This document shows positions 1 to 10,385 of a stretch of DNA of 64,000 bases, piece by piece. The first letter of the stretch is position 1, and every line of letters starts with the position of its first letter. Position numbers and translations under genes: made by a program. The DNA is taken from the NCBI GenBank assembly GCA_029260515.1, contig JAJDDC010000014.1, positions 1 through 64,000 of the forward strand, given 5' to 3'. The DNA is from Phycisphaerales bacterium (GTDB lineage: Bacteria; Planctomycetota; Phycisphaerae; Phycisphaerales; UBA1924). Below the pieces are notes generated by a model. It was not told the origin of the DNA. It worked only from the letters and a program-made list of their open reading frames with translations, and did not search any database.

Positions 1-1508
1 CGGCGGACGAGCACGCGGTCTCCCGCGGCGATCCCCTTGTTCACCTCGGCGTATATGTCCGAACGCCGCCCGACGATGATGGGCGTGCGGGTGTATTTGG
101 CGCCGCGGGGCGTGTAGACGAACGCGACGGCGCCGTCGTTAAAGACGGACTGCACCGGGACCGAGAGCGTCTCGGCAACCTCGCCCAGCACCAGCCTCGC
201 CTCGCAGCGCATCGAGGGCTTGAGCGTGGACTGCTCGTCGATGTCGAGCGCGATCTTGACCGTGTACTCGCGGCGGTTGGGGTCGCGCCACCCGCCACCC
301 TCGGCGAGCACACCGATCGACTCGACCACGCCGGGCACATTCGCGTCGATCGCCTCGACGCTGACGTACGCCCGCTGCCCAGGTCGGACGCGCCCAGCCA
401 GCGACTCGTGGACCTTGACCGAGGCGATCATCTCGCTGGTGTCGGGCAGGACGATGAGCAGGTCGTTGGGCCCGACCTGGCGCCCGATGGAGAGGGGGCC
501 CTCGCTCTGCCAGCGCCAGTTGTCGCGCTGCGCGGTCGAGCCGTAGACCACCAGACCGTCCTGGGGCGCGTGGATCACGCACTTGGAGAGCTGGTCGCGC
601 TGCTCGGCCAGGTTCTCCTCGCGCATCGCGAACTGACGTTGGCGGTTGGCCCGGGTGGACTCCTTGGCCTTCAGGTTGATCTCGTTCTGCTGCTTGACGC
701 GGTCGATTTCGGCGGCGGCCTCGTCCACGTCGGAGAGCTTCTGTTTCTCGTCACGCGGGAACTGGTACTCGCGGTAGATGACATCGTTGAGCATGGCCTT
801 CTCGAGCTCGGCCTGCGCCTCGATGAACGCCAGGCGGTCCTGGTCGTACTCGTTCTTGGAGACAAAGTCCTTCTTGTACAACGCCTGCGTCTGCTCCCAC
901 TTGTCGGTGAGGCGTTCGAGCTCGCGCTTGGCCCGCTCGATCGCCAGCTCGTTGGCCTGGCGGGTCTGCTTGTCCTCGCCCTGGCGCCACTGCTCGAGCG
1001 CGAGCCGCTTGAGCTCTAGGTCCAGCTCCGCCTTGCGCATCGCCGACTCGTTGTCCGAGGTCTGGATCTGCACGTCCGTCTGCGCGGCCTCGAACGCGAG
1101 GCTCGCCTCCTCGACCCGCAGCTCCTCCTCGGCGATCTCGTCCTCGATCGAGTCCGAGTTCATCCGCACCAGCAGCTCGCCCTTCCGCACCCGCGTGCCC
1201 TCGGGCACCAGCTCGACGATCGTCGTGCTCTTCTCGAGCTCCGAGCGGATCTCGATCTGGTTGCGGGCCTCGAGGTCGCCCCCTGCCAGTGTCGTGATGT
1301 CGAAGTCCCGCATCTGCACGAGCGCGATGTCTGTCGCCCGCTGCCCCTCATCGCCGCCCCCGCCCTGGGCCATCACCAGCCAGCCGCCCCCGCCCACGAC
1401 CGCGATCGCGACGACGACGCCCAGCAGCTTGACGATCGACATCCCCCGATGTCCCGGCGTGCGTCGGTTGGCGGGCTTCGTGCTCTGGTTCTGTGTAGAT
1501 GCCGTCAT
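1..1508 (-). CDS. HlyD-family efflux periplasmic adaptor subunit (3' end outside window)
   Basis: This is a membrane-fusion (adaptor) protein of the HlyD/RND type, expected to link an inner-membrane transporter to an outer-membrane channel. The minus strand stays open from an ATG at 1508 to the window edge, about 502 codons without a stop. After a short polar N-terminus there is one membrane anchor (VKLLGVVVAIAVVGGGGWLV), then a lipoyl half (EIRSELEKSTTIVELVPEG), a long charged alpha-helical hairpin rich in Glu, Gln and Arg (about residues 110-300), the second lipoyl half (IHAPQDGLVVYGS) and beta-barrel segments (PGQRAYVSVEAID). A second in-frame ATG at 1442 lies just before the membrane segment and is an alternative start. 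The gene diverges from mqnB. ABC permease or ATPase partners would lie downstream, outside the window. The family is clear; the substrate cannot be told. Confidence 0.88.
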   Translation of the reverse strand, partial: MTASTQNQSTKPANRRTPGHRGMSIVKLLGVVVAIAVVGGGGWLVMAQGGGGDEGQRATDIALVQMRDFDITTLAGGDLEARNQIEIRSELEKSTTIVELVPEGTRVRKGELLVRMNSDSIEDEIAEEELRVEEASLAFEAAQTDVQIQTSDNESAMRKAELDLELKRLALEQWRQGEDKQTRQANELAIERAKRELERLTDKWEQTQALYKKDFVSKNEYDQDRLAFIEAQAELEKAMLNDVIYREYQFPRDEKQKLSDVDEAAAEIDRVKQQNEINLKAKESTRANRQRQFAMREENLAEQRDQLSKCVIHAPQDGLVVYGSTAQRDNWRWQSEGPLSIGRQVGPNDLLIVLPDTSEMIASVKVHESLAGRVRPGQRAYVSVEAIDANVPGVVESIGVLAEGGGWRDPNRREYTVKIALDIDEQSTLKPSMRCEARLVLGEVAETLSVPVQSVFNDGAVAFVYTPRGAKYTRTPIIVGRRSDIYAEVNKGIAAGDRVLVR

Positions 1509-1744
1509 CGCGTGCTCCCCGTGCCCTTCCGGCGTGGATCAACCGCCCGCCCACCGCAATGGGCGGGCGCCCATTCTTACCGACGCCCGTACGCGGGGTT
1601 CTGATTCGTTTTAAAACACCCCCGCCGGCGCCCTCCGCGGGGGATCCGGCGTGGGCGCCCGTACGATCACGCGTGCCGAGCCACCAGGGAGACCATCCCG
1701 CCCCCGCCACGGGTATTCCCGCCCTCGCAGGGTCCGGGCGGCGG

Positions 1745-2413
1745 GTGCTGGTCGCCGTCGCGTCGGCTCTCGAGTGTGGGGCGGTTGTCGGCGGGGCGGA
1801 TCGGGGGGGCGCCCGCACGCCCGCCGCGTGGGCGTCCGCGCCTCTCGGAGGCTGGGGAGAGTTGCTGGTCACGGGAGTCGGCAAGGCGAACGCGTCGGGC
1901 GCCGTCGCCCGTGTGCTCGACCCGGCCAGGCATTCTGGGGTGCTGTGCGTGGGGATCTGCGGCTCGTTGCCGGGGGGGCCCGGGATCGGGGCGGTCGTGC
2001 TCGCGACCCGCAGCGTCTTTGCCGACGAGGGGATCCAGACGCCCGAGGGCTACCAGGACTGCCGAGAAATGGGCTTCGCCTTGTCGCCCGGGGTTTGCGA
2101 CGCGTTCGCACCGACCGCGGGGTGGCGCACGATCCTGGCCCCCCTGTCCGATGCCGAGGGCGTGATCGCGACGGTCTCGACGTGCTCTGGGACCGACGAG
2201 TTGGCGGCGCGCGTCGTCTCGCGGACGGGCGCGGTCGCCGAGGCGATGGAAGGGGCCGCGGTCGGGCTGGCGGCGGCCCGCATCGATCCGCGGCTGCCCT
2301 TCGCCGAGTTGCGCGTGGTGAGCAACACGACGGGTGACCGCGCGGGCCAGCGCTGGGAGCTGGCGGGGGCGTTGGCGACACTCGGACGTGTTCTCGGACG
2401 TCACCACGACTGA
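1745..2413 (+). CDS. mqnB: Futalosine hydrolase
   Basis: MqnB cleaves futalosine to dehypoxanthine futalosine and hypoxanthine in the futalosine route to menaquinone. The protein belongs to the nucleoside phosphorylase/hydrolase (MTAN) fold: it begins VLVAVASALEC, has the glycine-rich VGICGSLPGG segment, and near the C-terminus the family signature EAMEGAAVGLAA, where the second Glu is the ribose-binding acid, followed by PFAELRVVSNTTGDR. The start is uncertain: GTG 1745 places the first beta-strand at the N-terminus as in homologues, GTG 1673 would add 24 residues, and the still longer reading frame would run into the divergent efflux gene. It stands alone, with no other mqn gene in the window. 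The function call is strong; the start is weak. Confidence 0.85.
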   Translation: MLVAVASALECGAVVGGADRGGARTPAAWASAPLGGWGELLVTGVGKANASGAVARVLDPARHSGVLCVGICGSLPGGPGIGAVVLATRSVFADEGIQTPEGYQDCREMGFALSPGVCDAFAPTAGWRTILAPLSDAEGVIATVSTCSGTDELAARVVSRTGAVAEAMEGAAVGLAAARIDPRLPFAELRVVSNTTGDRAGQRWELAGALATLGRVLGRHHD

Positions 2414-2598
2414 GCACGCGGTGCGTGCGCGGGCGGCGCCGCCTGGGGGGACGGGGCCGCGCCCGGGCGGCGCGGCCCGTCTCGGGCCCACCTCAATCCG
2501 GAAGCCCGAAGGGCCGATGCATGCCCGGGCCCGGGCGTTGTTGCCGGGGCCCGTAGGCGCCCGTCGGGGGCGGGACACGGGCGAGGAGGCCTGACGCG

Positions 2599-3864
2599 AT
2601 GGCGCCACCCAAGCAGGGCCGCAAACAAGCCTTCGGCGCCCTGCGCTCGCTCGGGTCGTTGCGCCCGGGGGCGGCGCCCATGGCGATTGATTTCGGCGTC
2701 GGCTCGCTCAAGCTGCTCCAGCTGGGCGGGGGCGACCCGCCCGCGCTCGTGGCGGCGGCGGAGCTGGCGACGCCCGAGGACAAGCTCTACGACCACGCCA
2801 AGCGCCTGCGCTGGCAGATGGAACAACTCCCCAAGCTGGTCAAGAAGGGGTCGTTCAAGACGACGCGGGCCGTGTGCGCGATCCCGACATCGACGCTGTT
2901 CTGCAAGCACCTGCAGTTCGCGCCCGCCGACGGCGTGAGCCTCAAGGACCAGGTCGAGGGCGCGATGCCCTCGCAGGTCGGGTGCGGTGTGGACGAGCTG
3001 CTCACCCGCCATTTCGAGGTGGGCGAATCGGCGCGGGGCGGCAAGCGCGAGGTCATCTGCTTCGCGTCCGGGCGCGCGGTCGTCGCGAGGCTGATGTACG
3101 CGATCAAGAGCGCCAAGCTCGAGCCGGTCGGGATCCACAACGAGTTCACCGCGCTGCTGGCCGCGTTCGGGCACACGCTGGGCGAGGCGGGCAAGGACGA
3201 CCAGCCGACGCTCTACCTCGACCTGGGCCGGGGCACCACCAAGATCCTGGCCGCGAGGGGCGGGAAGATGCTCTTCGCCCGCGCGATCCAGTTCGGCGGG
3301 CTCAATCTCGACGAGACGATCGTCCGCCAGCTCAAGTGCTCGCTCTCGCAGGCCCGCGACCAGCGTCTGGCGATGGAGTCGATCGCGCCGGGAGACGACG
3401 CCGTGTTTCACGCCGCGCCCCAGCCCGTCGAGACGCACGACGCGTCGGGGCAGGGTGACGAGTGCGTTGCGCGGGAGCCCGATCAGACCGAGCCCGGCGG
3501 GCAGCACGCGCAGTCCGAGCACGCGTCGCCGGCGACGGCGACCGTCTCGCGCGTCTCGCGCAACATCGACCTGTCCGAGCCCGTCGAGATCCTCGTTGAC
3601 GAGGTCTCGATGTGCCTGCGGTACCTGCGATCCACGCAGCCCAACGAGCGGATCCAGAAGCTCGTGTTCCTGGGCGGCGAGTCGCGTCACCGCCCGCTGT
3701 GCGCCGAGATCGCGCGCAAGCTCCGCCTGCCGGCGCAGGCGGGTGATCCTGTGACCCGCGTTGCACGCACCGGCTCCGAGCCGTGCGTCGGCGTTGACCT
3801 GACCGAATCCCAGCCCGGGTGGGCGGTCGCGATGGGCATGTGCCTGAGCCCGACCGACCTCTAA
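2599..3864 (+). CDS. pilM: PilM-like type IV pilus assembly ATPase (actin fold)
   Basis: This is an actin-like cytoplasmic protein of the PilM family, which binds the PilN tail and helps build the inner-membrane alignment platform of type IV pili. Evidence: an early actin-type phosphate loop (MAIDFGVGSLKLLQL, about residues 28-42), a second loop with the acidic-Gly pattern (LYLDLGRGTTKILAA, about 206-220) and a C-terminal adenosine-type motif (KLVFLGGESRHR). An insertion of low-complexity polar sequence (about residues 270-320, rich in Glu, Ser, Thr and His) separates the subdomains and is not usual for PilM. ATG 2599 follows a purine-rich GAGGAGG, although the start at the internal Met 28 would also fit the family. 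It is first in a run with pilN, pilO, a pilP-like gene and pilB. A second, less divergent PilM starts at 62762. Confidence 0.85.
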   Translation: MAPPKQGRKQAFGALRSLGSLRPGAAPMAIDFGVGSLKLLQLGGGDPPALVAAAELATPEDKLYDHAKRLRWQMEQLPKLVKKGSFKTTRAVCAIPTSTLFCKHLQFAPADGVSLKDQVEGAMPSQVGCGVDELLTRHFEVGESARGGKREVICFASGRAVVARLMYAIKSAKLEPVGIHNEFTALLAAFGHTLGEAGKDDQPTLYLDLGRGTTKILAARGGKMLFARAIQFGGLNLDETIVRQLKCSLSQARDQRLAMESIAPGDDAVFHAAPQPVETHDASGQGDECVAREPDQTEPGGQHAQSEHASPATATVSRVSRNIDLSEPVEILVDEVSMCLRYLRSTQPNERIQKLVFLGGESRHRPLCAEIARKLRLPAQAGDPVTRVARTGSEPCVGVDLTESQPGWAVAMGMCLSPTDL

Positions 3865-3893
3865 CACCCGACCGATCCGCCAGGGGGAGACCC

Positions 3894-4727
3894 ATGAACA
3901 GCCCGAAGAACCCCAACCAGCCCAGCCAGAGCACGTTCCTGCCCACGGACTATGTGAAAGGCAAGACGCAGTCGCGTGCGAACGTGCTGGCGTTGCTCTT
4001 GTTCGGCGCCGTGCTCGTGGGCGTCGTCGGCGCGTTCTTCCTCAACAACAACCGTCTGCGCGGCGTGCTGGACCACGAGCAGCAGGTGGACGACCAGACA
4101 CGGAGCGCCGCCGAGCACCTCGACCAGCTCAAGCTGCTCCGCGGGCAGCGCGAGCAGATGCTCGAGAGCGCCGAGCTGGTGACGGCCCTGATCGAGCAGG
4201 TGCCCCGCTCGGTGCTTCTCGCCGAGCTTGTCCGCGGCATGCCCGAGGGGCTCGTGTTCACCGACGTCACGCTCGAGGGCGAGCGGATCAAGCTCTCGCG
4301 CCCCTCCGGCGGCGGCGCGACGCAGGGTATGCGTCCGCGGGCAACGACGCAGTCGCTCAGCTCGCGGGTGACGGTGGGCAAGGACGACGAGAGCAAGACC
4401 AAGGTGCTCCCGCCCCGGTTCAAACACCGCGTGGTGCTCTCGGGCCTGGCGACGGAGAACAACAACGTCGCGGACTATCTGGCGAGGCTCAAGTCATCGC
4501 CGCTGCTCTCGGGCGTGGAACTGATCTTCATCAACGAGACGCGCGTGGACGATGTGGACCTGCGGAAGTTCCAGATCACGATGAGCCTGCGCACCGACGC
4601 GAACGTGCGCGAGGTGGCGGAGGTGCAGGAGACAACGCTGCTCAACGAGCACGCGTTCGGCGACCTGACCGGCGTCGTCGCCCCGCCGCCGAGCGATTTC
4701 GCGAACGCGCCGACGGACACCGAGTGA
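3894..4727 (+). CDS. PilN-like pilus assembly protein
   Basis: This is a bitopic inner-membrane protein with the PilN plan: a short cytoplasmic N-terminus, one membrane helix (NVLALLLFGAVLVGVVGAFF), a periplasmic coiled coil (about residues 50-100) and a ferredoxin-like domain with LAELVRGMPEGLVFTDVTL. PilN couples PilM in the cytoplasm to PilO/PilP in the periplasm. ATG 3894 follows AGGGGGAGA at close range and starts 29 bases after the pilM stop. A variable insert (about residues 145-175, with KDDESKTKVLPP) interrupts the periplasmic domain. Assignment rests on topology and gene order more than on residue identity. Confidence 0.75.
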   Translation: MNSPKNPNQPSQSTFLPTDYVKGKTQSRANVLALLLFGAVLVGVVGAFFLNNNRLRGVLDHEQQVDDQTRSAAEHLDQLKLLRGQREQMLESAELVTALIEQVPRSVLLAELVRGMPEGLVFTDVTLEGERIKLSRPSGGGATQGMRPRATTQSLSSRVTVGKDDESKTKVLPPRFKHRVVLSGLATENNNVADYLARLKSSPLLSGVELIFINETRVDDVDLRKFQITMSLRTDANVREVAEVQETTLLNEHAFGDLTGVVAPPPSDFANAPTDTE

Positions 4728-4755
4728 GCGCTCCGAGAGAGCAAGGGGAAGTGGA

Positions 4756-5298
4756 ATGAAGTTCGGACTCCGTGAGATCGTGATCTTCCTCGTGGTGCTG
4801 TGCCTGCCGCTGCTGAGCTATTTCCTCATCTTCAAGCCGCAAAACCAGCGGATCGAGGACAAGCGGTTCGAGATCCAGCACAAGGAAGAGATGCTGGCGT
4901 TGCTGCGTGAGGAGACAAGCCGCAACGACGACCTGGCGCGTGCCAACCAGGAGATCGCCGACCGCGTCGCCGAGATCGAGGCCCGCCTGCCGACGGGCAA
5001 GGAGGTCGATCAGATCGTCCGCCAGGTCTCCGAGGTCGCGATCGAGTCGGGCCTTCAGGCGCCGACGTTCAAGAGCGAGAAGCCGATCTCGGCGGCGCAG
5101 TACTTCGAGCAGCCCCTGTTCGTGACAACCAAGGGCACCTTCGAGGGCTACTACGCGTTTCTGCTGCGGCTCGAGCGTCTGCCCCGGATCACCCGCCTGG
5201 TGGACATGAAGGTCCGACGCGCGAAGGAAGACGCCGAGATCGAGGTCGACTTCACGCTCAGCATCTACTTCCGTGACGACGAAGGGAGCGCCACGTGA
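4756..5298 (+). CDS. pilO: PilO-type pilus biogenesis protein
   Basis: The 180-residue protein has an N-terminal membrane helix (IVIFLVVLCLPLLSYFLIF), a coiled coil (about residues 35-85) and a C-terminal ferredoxin-like domain containing FVTTKGTFEGYYAFLLRLE and RLPRITRLVDMKV, which is the classical PilO signature. PilO pairs with PilN in the periplasm to form the alignment complex. It lies directly after the pilN-like gene and its last four bases overlap the next gene (GTGA), so the two are probably translationally coupled. The length is close to the family norm. Confidence 0.85.
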   Translation: MKFGLREIVIFLVVLCLPLLSYFLIFKPQNQRIEDKRFEIQHKEEMLALLREETSRNDDLARANQEIADRVAEIEARLPTGKEVDQIVRQVSEVAIESGLQAPTFKSEKPISAAQYFEQPLFVTTKGTFEGYYAFLLRLERLPRITRLVDMKVRRAKEDAEIEVDFTLSIYFRDDEGSAT

Positions 5299-6083
5299 GC
5301 CACAAGGACGACACAAACGACGCCCGGGCCCTGCCCGAGGGGGACGGCGCCAAGGTCTCCATGGACCTGGGCGGCGGGGGCGGCGCGCTCGCCGAGCCCC
5401 AGTCCGCGTCGTTCAACCCGAACCTGCTCGGGCTCGACAAGGACGACGGCGAGGAGGGCGCCCCCGACTTGTTCGCCAAGAAGGCCAGCCCGTACCGCGG
5501 GCAGACCATGTTCATCGCCGTTGTGCTCGTCATGGGCGCGGGCGCGATCTTCGGCATGCGTCAGATCGCCGTCTCGGCCGCCAAGGCCGGTGAGCTGTTC
5601 AATCTCAACTTCCAGCCCCAGACCGAGGACGTCGAGTTGAACAAGAAGTTCAACCGCGTCATGCAGGACCTGGAGCGGTCCGGTCGCCCGATGCAGGTCC
5701 CGCTCGAGCAACTTGAAGGTTCGCCCTTCCAGTTCCTTACCCGGGGCGAGATCTCCGAGCCCGAGCCGGGCGAGGACCCGTCGATCGCCTACCAGCGCGA
5801 GCAGGACCGCCTGCGTGCGCACGAGGCGGAGATGGCGCGCCAGGCGGCCGCCACCCGCGACACGCTCATCACCGCCGAGCTCAAGAAGCTCACGCTCCAG
5901 GGCGTGGTCGGCGGGTCGGCCGCGGTCGCGCGGATCAGCGGCGAGACCTACCGCGAGGGCGACACCATCGCCGAGATGTTCAGCGTCGAACGCGTCGAGG
6001 GGCGTGGCGTGATCCTGCAGGTGGACGACCGCTACTTCGTGCTCCAGATCGGGCGCGAGGCGCGCGAGGTCACGACCGAGTAG
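5295..6083 (+). CDS. PilP-like membrane protein of the pilus operon
   Basis: The start is GTG 5295, overlapping the pilO stop by four bases. The 262-residue product has an acidic, Gly-rich N-terminus, one membrane helix (TMFIAVVLVMGAGAIFG, about residues 71-88), a charged linker, and a C-terminal beta domain with LKKLTLQGVVGGSAAVARIS, GDTIAEMFSVE and GRGVILQVDDRYFVLQIG. That last part resembles the PilP/GspC homology-region fold, in which a conserved TLQGIV strand leads to a statement about increasing 'difficulty' of processing. PilP is normally a lipoprotein; here a transmembrane anchor is present instead and no lipobox is seen, so this may be a GspC-like variant. Position fourth after PilM, PilN and PilO supports a PilP-type role. 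Confidence 0.6.
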   Translation: MSHKDDTNDARALPEGDGAKVSMDLGGGGGALAEPQSASFNPNLLGLDKDDGEEGAPDLFAKKASPYRGQTMFIAVVLVMGAGAIFGMRQIAVSAAKAGELFNLNFQPQTEDVELNKKFNRVMQDLERSGRPMQVPLEQLEGSPFQFLTRGEISEPEPGEDPSIAYQREQDRLRAHEAEMARQAAATRDTLITAELKKLTLQGVVGGSAAVARISGETYREGDTIAEMFSVERVEGRGVILQVDDRYFVLQIGREAREVTTE

Positions 6084-6156
6084 TGCTCGCGCCGTACGAC
6101 GGGTCGGCGGTCGGGTCTGTGTTCGAGAAGAGACTCGCTTCGAGGCAGGGGTTGGC

Positions 6157-8181
<2,025 letters not shown>

Positions 8182-8259
8182 GCGAGCCGCACGGCGCTCG
8201 CGGATCCTGATCACGGGCCCGATCAAAGTTCGACACCCGGCCCGATACGCTCATATTCT

Positions 8260-8292
8260 GAGCCGGGCGAGACTGTGTTTCAGTCTCGGCTC
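8260..8292. other. Imperfect inverted repeat between pilB and the small membrane gene
   Basis: Arms GAGCCG-GGC-GAGACTG and CAGTCTCGGCTC can pair with one three-base bulge around a TGTTT loop. No T-run follows, so a classical terminator is not supported. It could be an RNA hairpin in the leader of the next gene. Confidence 0.35.
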
Positions 8293-8317
8293 GTCAGAAC
8301 CATCGGGAGCGCGGATC

Positions 8318-8497
8318 ATGGAATGGCTCGGCGGACTCGGTCTCGCGGCGTTCCTCTTCTTCCTCATCAAGGGCCTGCTCTGGCTGCTCATCCCCGCGCT
8401 GGGTGTCGTGGTCGCGAAGCGACGCATCGCCGCCCGCCGAGTTGGCGAGGGCGAGACGCCCACGACCGCGACCAGCCCGTCGCCGGCCGAGGCCTGA
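8318..8497 (+). CDS. Small single-span membrane protein, 59 residues
   Basis: A 59-codon reading frame starts at ATG 8318 behind a GGGAGCG purine tract. It encodes a hydrophobic first half (GLGLAAFLFFLIKGLLWLLI plus PALGVVVA), then a basic stop-transfer KRRIAARR and an acidic, Thr/Pro-rich tail. The positive-inside pattern predicts the C-terminus in the cytoplasm. It fits neatly between pilB and the convergent SRPBCC gene, whose stop lies one base away. Small proteins of this kind are common near pilus genes, but I do not recognise a family; function unknown. Confidence 0.6.
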   Translation: MEWLGGLGLAAFLFFLIKGLLWLLIPALGVVVAKRRIAARRVGEGETPTTATSPSPAEA

Positions 8498-8498
8498 G

Positions 8499-9314
8499 TT
8501 ACAACACAACCGGCACGCCCTTGCCGTCCAGAACGCGCTCGATCGTGCGTGCCATCGCGTCGCCGAGCTTGCTCCGCGTGCCCGCGTCGAGCGCGTAGGT
8601 CGAGGCCCAGAACGTGACGTCGATCGCGGGCTCGTCGGACCCGGCGCAGGGCGGCTCGATCATCACGCGGATGTACGCGTCGTTGAGCGAGGGCGCGACG
8701 AGGCCCATGTCCTTGGGCGCGTGAGAGACCGCCGCCCGCACGGGCACGCGGCCCACCCCGTCCAGCTCCAGTTCGAACGTGTCGCCGACCATGAGAGTGC
8801 GCAGGTCCGCGTCGGGCGCGATCCCGTGGTCGAGCACACGCTGCGCGATCGCGTCCTTGTCCGGCTCGCACCGGCGGACTGTTCTGACAACATCACGGTC
8901 CCGCCCGGCGTGGTTCTCGATCGCGTGCTTGAGCCCGCCGAGCTCGAACGACCAGCCCGTACTGACGGAGTCGAGCATCGCGTCCCACTCGTCGCCCTCG
9001 CCGAAGCCGCTCGACACGATCGTGAGTGTGCTCACGCCGCCCTTGCCCTCGATCATGAACTCGTCTTGCATCTGCCCCCACTGGGTGACCAGGCGTCTGG
9101 GCGGTTCCCACGAGACGATCTTGGAGCTGCCCTCCATGACCTTCTCGCCCCACGAGAACCAGACCTCGCCGCCCTCGCCCGGGGTGACGCGGGCCTCGAT
9201 CGGGAACCAGCGGCTGAGCCCCTCGCCCGTCGAGAGCATCTCCCAGACACGCTCGGGGGTGGCGCTGATGTCGATGGACGAGGTGATCGAACGTGTGGGC
9301 TTTGTATCAGTCAT
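8499..9314 (-). CDS. SRPBCC (AHSA1-like) domain protein
   Basis: The protein belongs to the START/Bet v 1-like SRPBCC superfamily, in its AHSA1 (Aha1 C-terminal-like) branch. The N-terminal half carries the diagnostic DISATPERVWEMLSTGEGLS, RWFPIEARVTPGEGGEVWF, SWEPPRRLVTQW and STLTIVSSGFGEGDEWDAM, a C-terminal helix GWSFELGGLKHAIENH closing the pocket. A further 120 residues after the domain are not recognised and may be a second, degenerate SRPBCC-like half. ATG 9314 was chosen because it sits right before the domain; it overlaps the end of the arsR-type gene by eight bases, so the pair is likely co-translated. ArsR-AHSA1 pairs are a very common arrangement; the ligand is unknown. Confidence 0.85.
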   Translation of the reverse strand: MTDTKPTRSITSSIDISATPERVWEMLSTGEGLSRWFPIEARVTPGEGGEVWFSWGEKVMEGSSKIVSWEPPRRLVTQWGQMQDEFMIEGKGGVSTLTIVSSGFGEGDEWDAMLDSVSTGWSFELGGLKHAIENHAGRDRDVVRTVRRCEPDKDAIAQRVLDHGIAPDADLRTLMVGDTFELELDGVGRVPVRAAVSHAPKDMGLVAPSLNDAYIRVMIEPPCAGSDEPAIDVTFWASTYALDAGTRSKLGDAMARTIERVLDGKGVPVVL

Positions 9315-9987
9315 GGGTGTGCTCCGGGTCTTGGTGCTGTGGATCTTCGGGCGGTGCGTTGCCCGGGTTGTCATCGGGCTTGGTGATCGCCTGGTAGGCG
9401 CAGGCGATGACGCGGTGTGTACGCCCGTTGGGCGCACGCTCGTCGTGGTATTTGCTGACCAGCTCGGCGACAGATCGCGCAAGCTCCTCACCGAAGCTCG
9501 CCTGGTCCTTCGCGTTCGCGAAGCGGACCTGCGCATCAACCGTGAGTGTTGAGAGCTTCTTCCTGGCGTGTGCGGCGCGACGGAGCAGCTCACCAAGCTC
9601 GGCGATCGTCCGGGCCGCGACCGCGATCATGTGCGCGGCGCTTCGCCGGTCGGGCTCGTTTGTGGGGTCGGGCGAGAGGGCGCCGAGCATGGCGGGGTCC
9701 ATCGCGTACGTCGTTGCGCGGGCGCGGACGATCCGTTCGAGGCAGTTGCCCTTGCGTCGCTCCTCGACGAGCTCGATCAGGCCGAGGCGTTCGAGTTCGC
9801 GGAGGTGGTAGTTCGCCTTCTGGCGGGGCATCCCCAGGCGTCGGGCGACGCCCGACGCCGAGTCGCCCTCGTCGCCGAGGGCCTGGACCAGGCGGAGGCG
9901 GGCGGGGTCGAGCAGGGCGGCGGCGGTCGCGGGATCGCGAAGCACGCTGACGCGTTCGGCCCGGAGTCGTGCCTGTGCGGCTGTCAT
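9307..9987 (-). CDS. ArsR-family winged-helix transcriptional regulator
   Basis: The 226-residue protein has an N-terminal winged helix: LLDPARLRLVQALGDEGDSA, then the recognition region VARRLGMPRQKANYHLRELE and wing RLGLIELVEERRKGNCLERI. Unlike metal-sensing ArsR proteins there is no CxC metal-binding pair in the recognition helix, so a role linked to the adjoining SRPBCC partner is more likely. The C-terminal 110 residues are helical and end in a His/Asp-rich tail. A sigma70-like promoter lies immediately upstream on the same strand, which predicts a very short or absent leader. The 3' end overlaps the SRPBCC gene. Confidence 0.85.
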   Translation of the reverse strand: MTAAQARLRAERVSVLRDPATAAALLDPARLRLVQALGDEGDSASGVARRLGMPRQKANYHLRELERLGLIELVEERRKGNCLERIVRARATTYAMDPAMLGALSPDPTNEPDRRSAAHMIAVAARTIAELGELLRRAAHARKKLSTLTVDAQVRFANAKDQASFGEELARSVAELVSKYHDERAPNGRTHRVIACAYQAITKPDDNPGNAPPEDPQHQDPEHTHD

Positions 9988-9993
9988 GCGGGG

Positions 9994-10022
9994 AGTATCT
10001 AGCCGACAAATAGAATAGTCAA
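9994..10022 (-). promoter_or_regulatory. Sigma70-type promoter for the ArsR-family gene
   Basis: On the minus strand TTGACT (10022-10017) and GATACT (9999-9994) are separated by 17 bases in a locally AT-rich stretch, six bases before the ATG at 9987. Transcription would begin about at the start codon, giving a leaderless message. An imperfect dyad GAC-N10-GTC (10005-10020) overlaps the promoter and could be the autoregulatory operator. Confidence 0.5.
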
Positions 10023-10088
10023 GACAATTATAGAAAACAGTGTTCTTGGACCCAGGGCTGGTACTCTCCTGCCCGGAAGGGGCCTCGT

Positions 10089-10379
10089 GTGCCAGAAACT
10101 GATGGACCGCCGCGCGCAGAAACCCACGTCTCGCGGCGACGCCGGTACTGGGGTATCAACCTCCTGATCGTCGGCGCCCTGCTGCTCGTCTGGGCCGGGG
10201 TCTCGCTCGGGCTGGGCATCCTGGGCGTGGACTGGCTCAACCAGTTCAAGGTCGGCGGGGCTCCCCTCGGGTTCTGGATCGCCCAGCAGGGCGCGATCTA
10301 CGTCTTCGTTGTCCTGATCCTCGTCTACGTGCTCGCGATGTCCCGCCTCGACAAGCGTTTCGGTGTGGACGAGGAGTAG
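10089..10379 (+). CDS. DUF4212 small subunit of a sodium/solute symporter
   Basis: The 96-residue protein has two membrane helices (NLLIVGALLLVWAGVSLGLG and QQGAIYVFVVLILVYVLAM) joined by a loop containing WLNQFKVGGAPLGFWIAQQG, the hallmark of DUF4212. Such proteins are encoded directly before large SSS-family transporters, often of acetate type, and are thought to be their small subunit. The start is GTG 10089 and the next gene begins seven bases after the stop, so both are surely on one message. Confidence 0.9.
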   Translation: MPETDGPPRAETHVSRRRRYWGINLLIVGALLLVWAGVSLGLGILGVDWLNQFKVGGAPLGFWIAQQGAIYVFVVLILVYVLAMSRLDKRFGVDEE

Positions 10380-10385
10380 GGGCCC

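Noticed and set aside
2901..3458. Overlapping long frames inside the pilM-like gene
   Set aside because: High GC makes long frames in the other phases; their products are Arg/Ala/Pro-rich without motifs, and the pilM frame explains the DNA.
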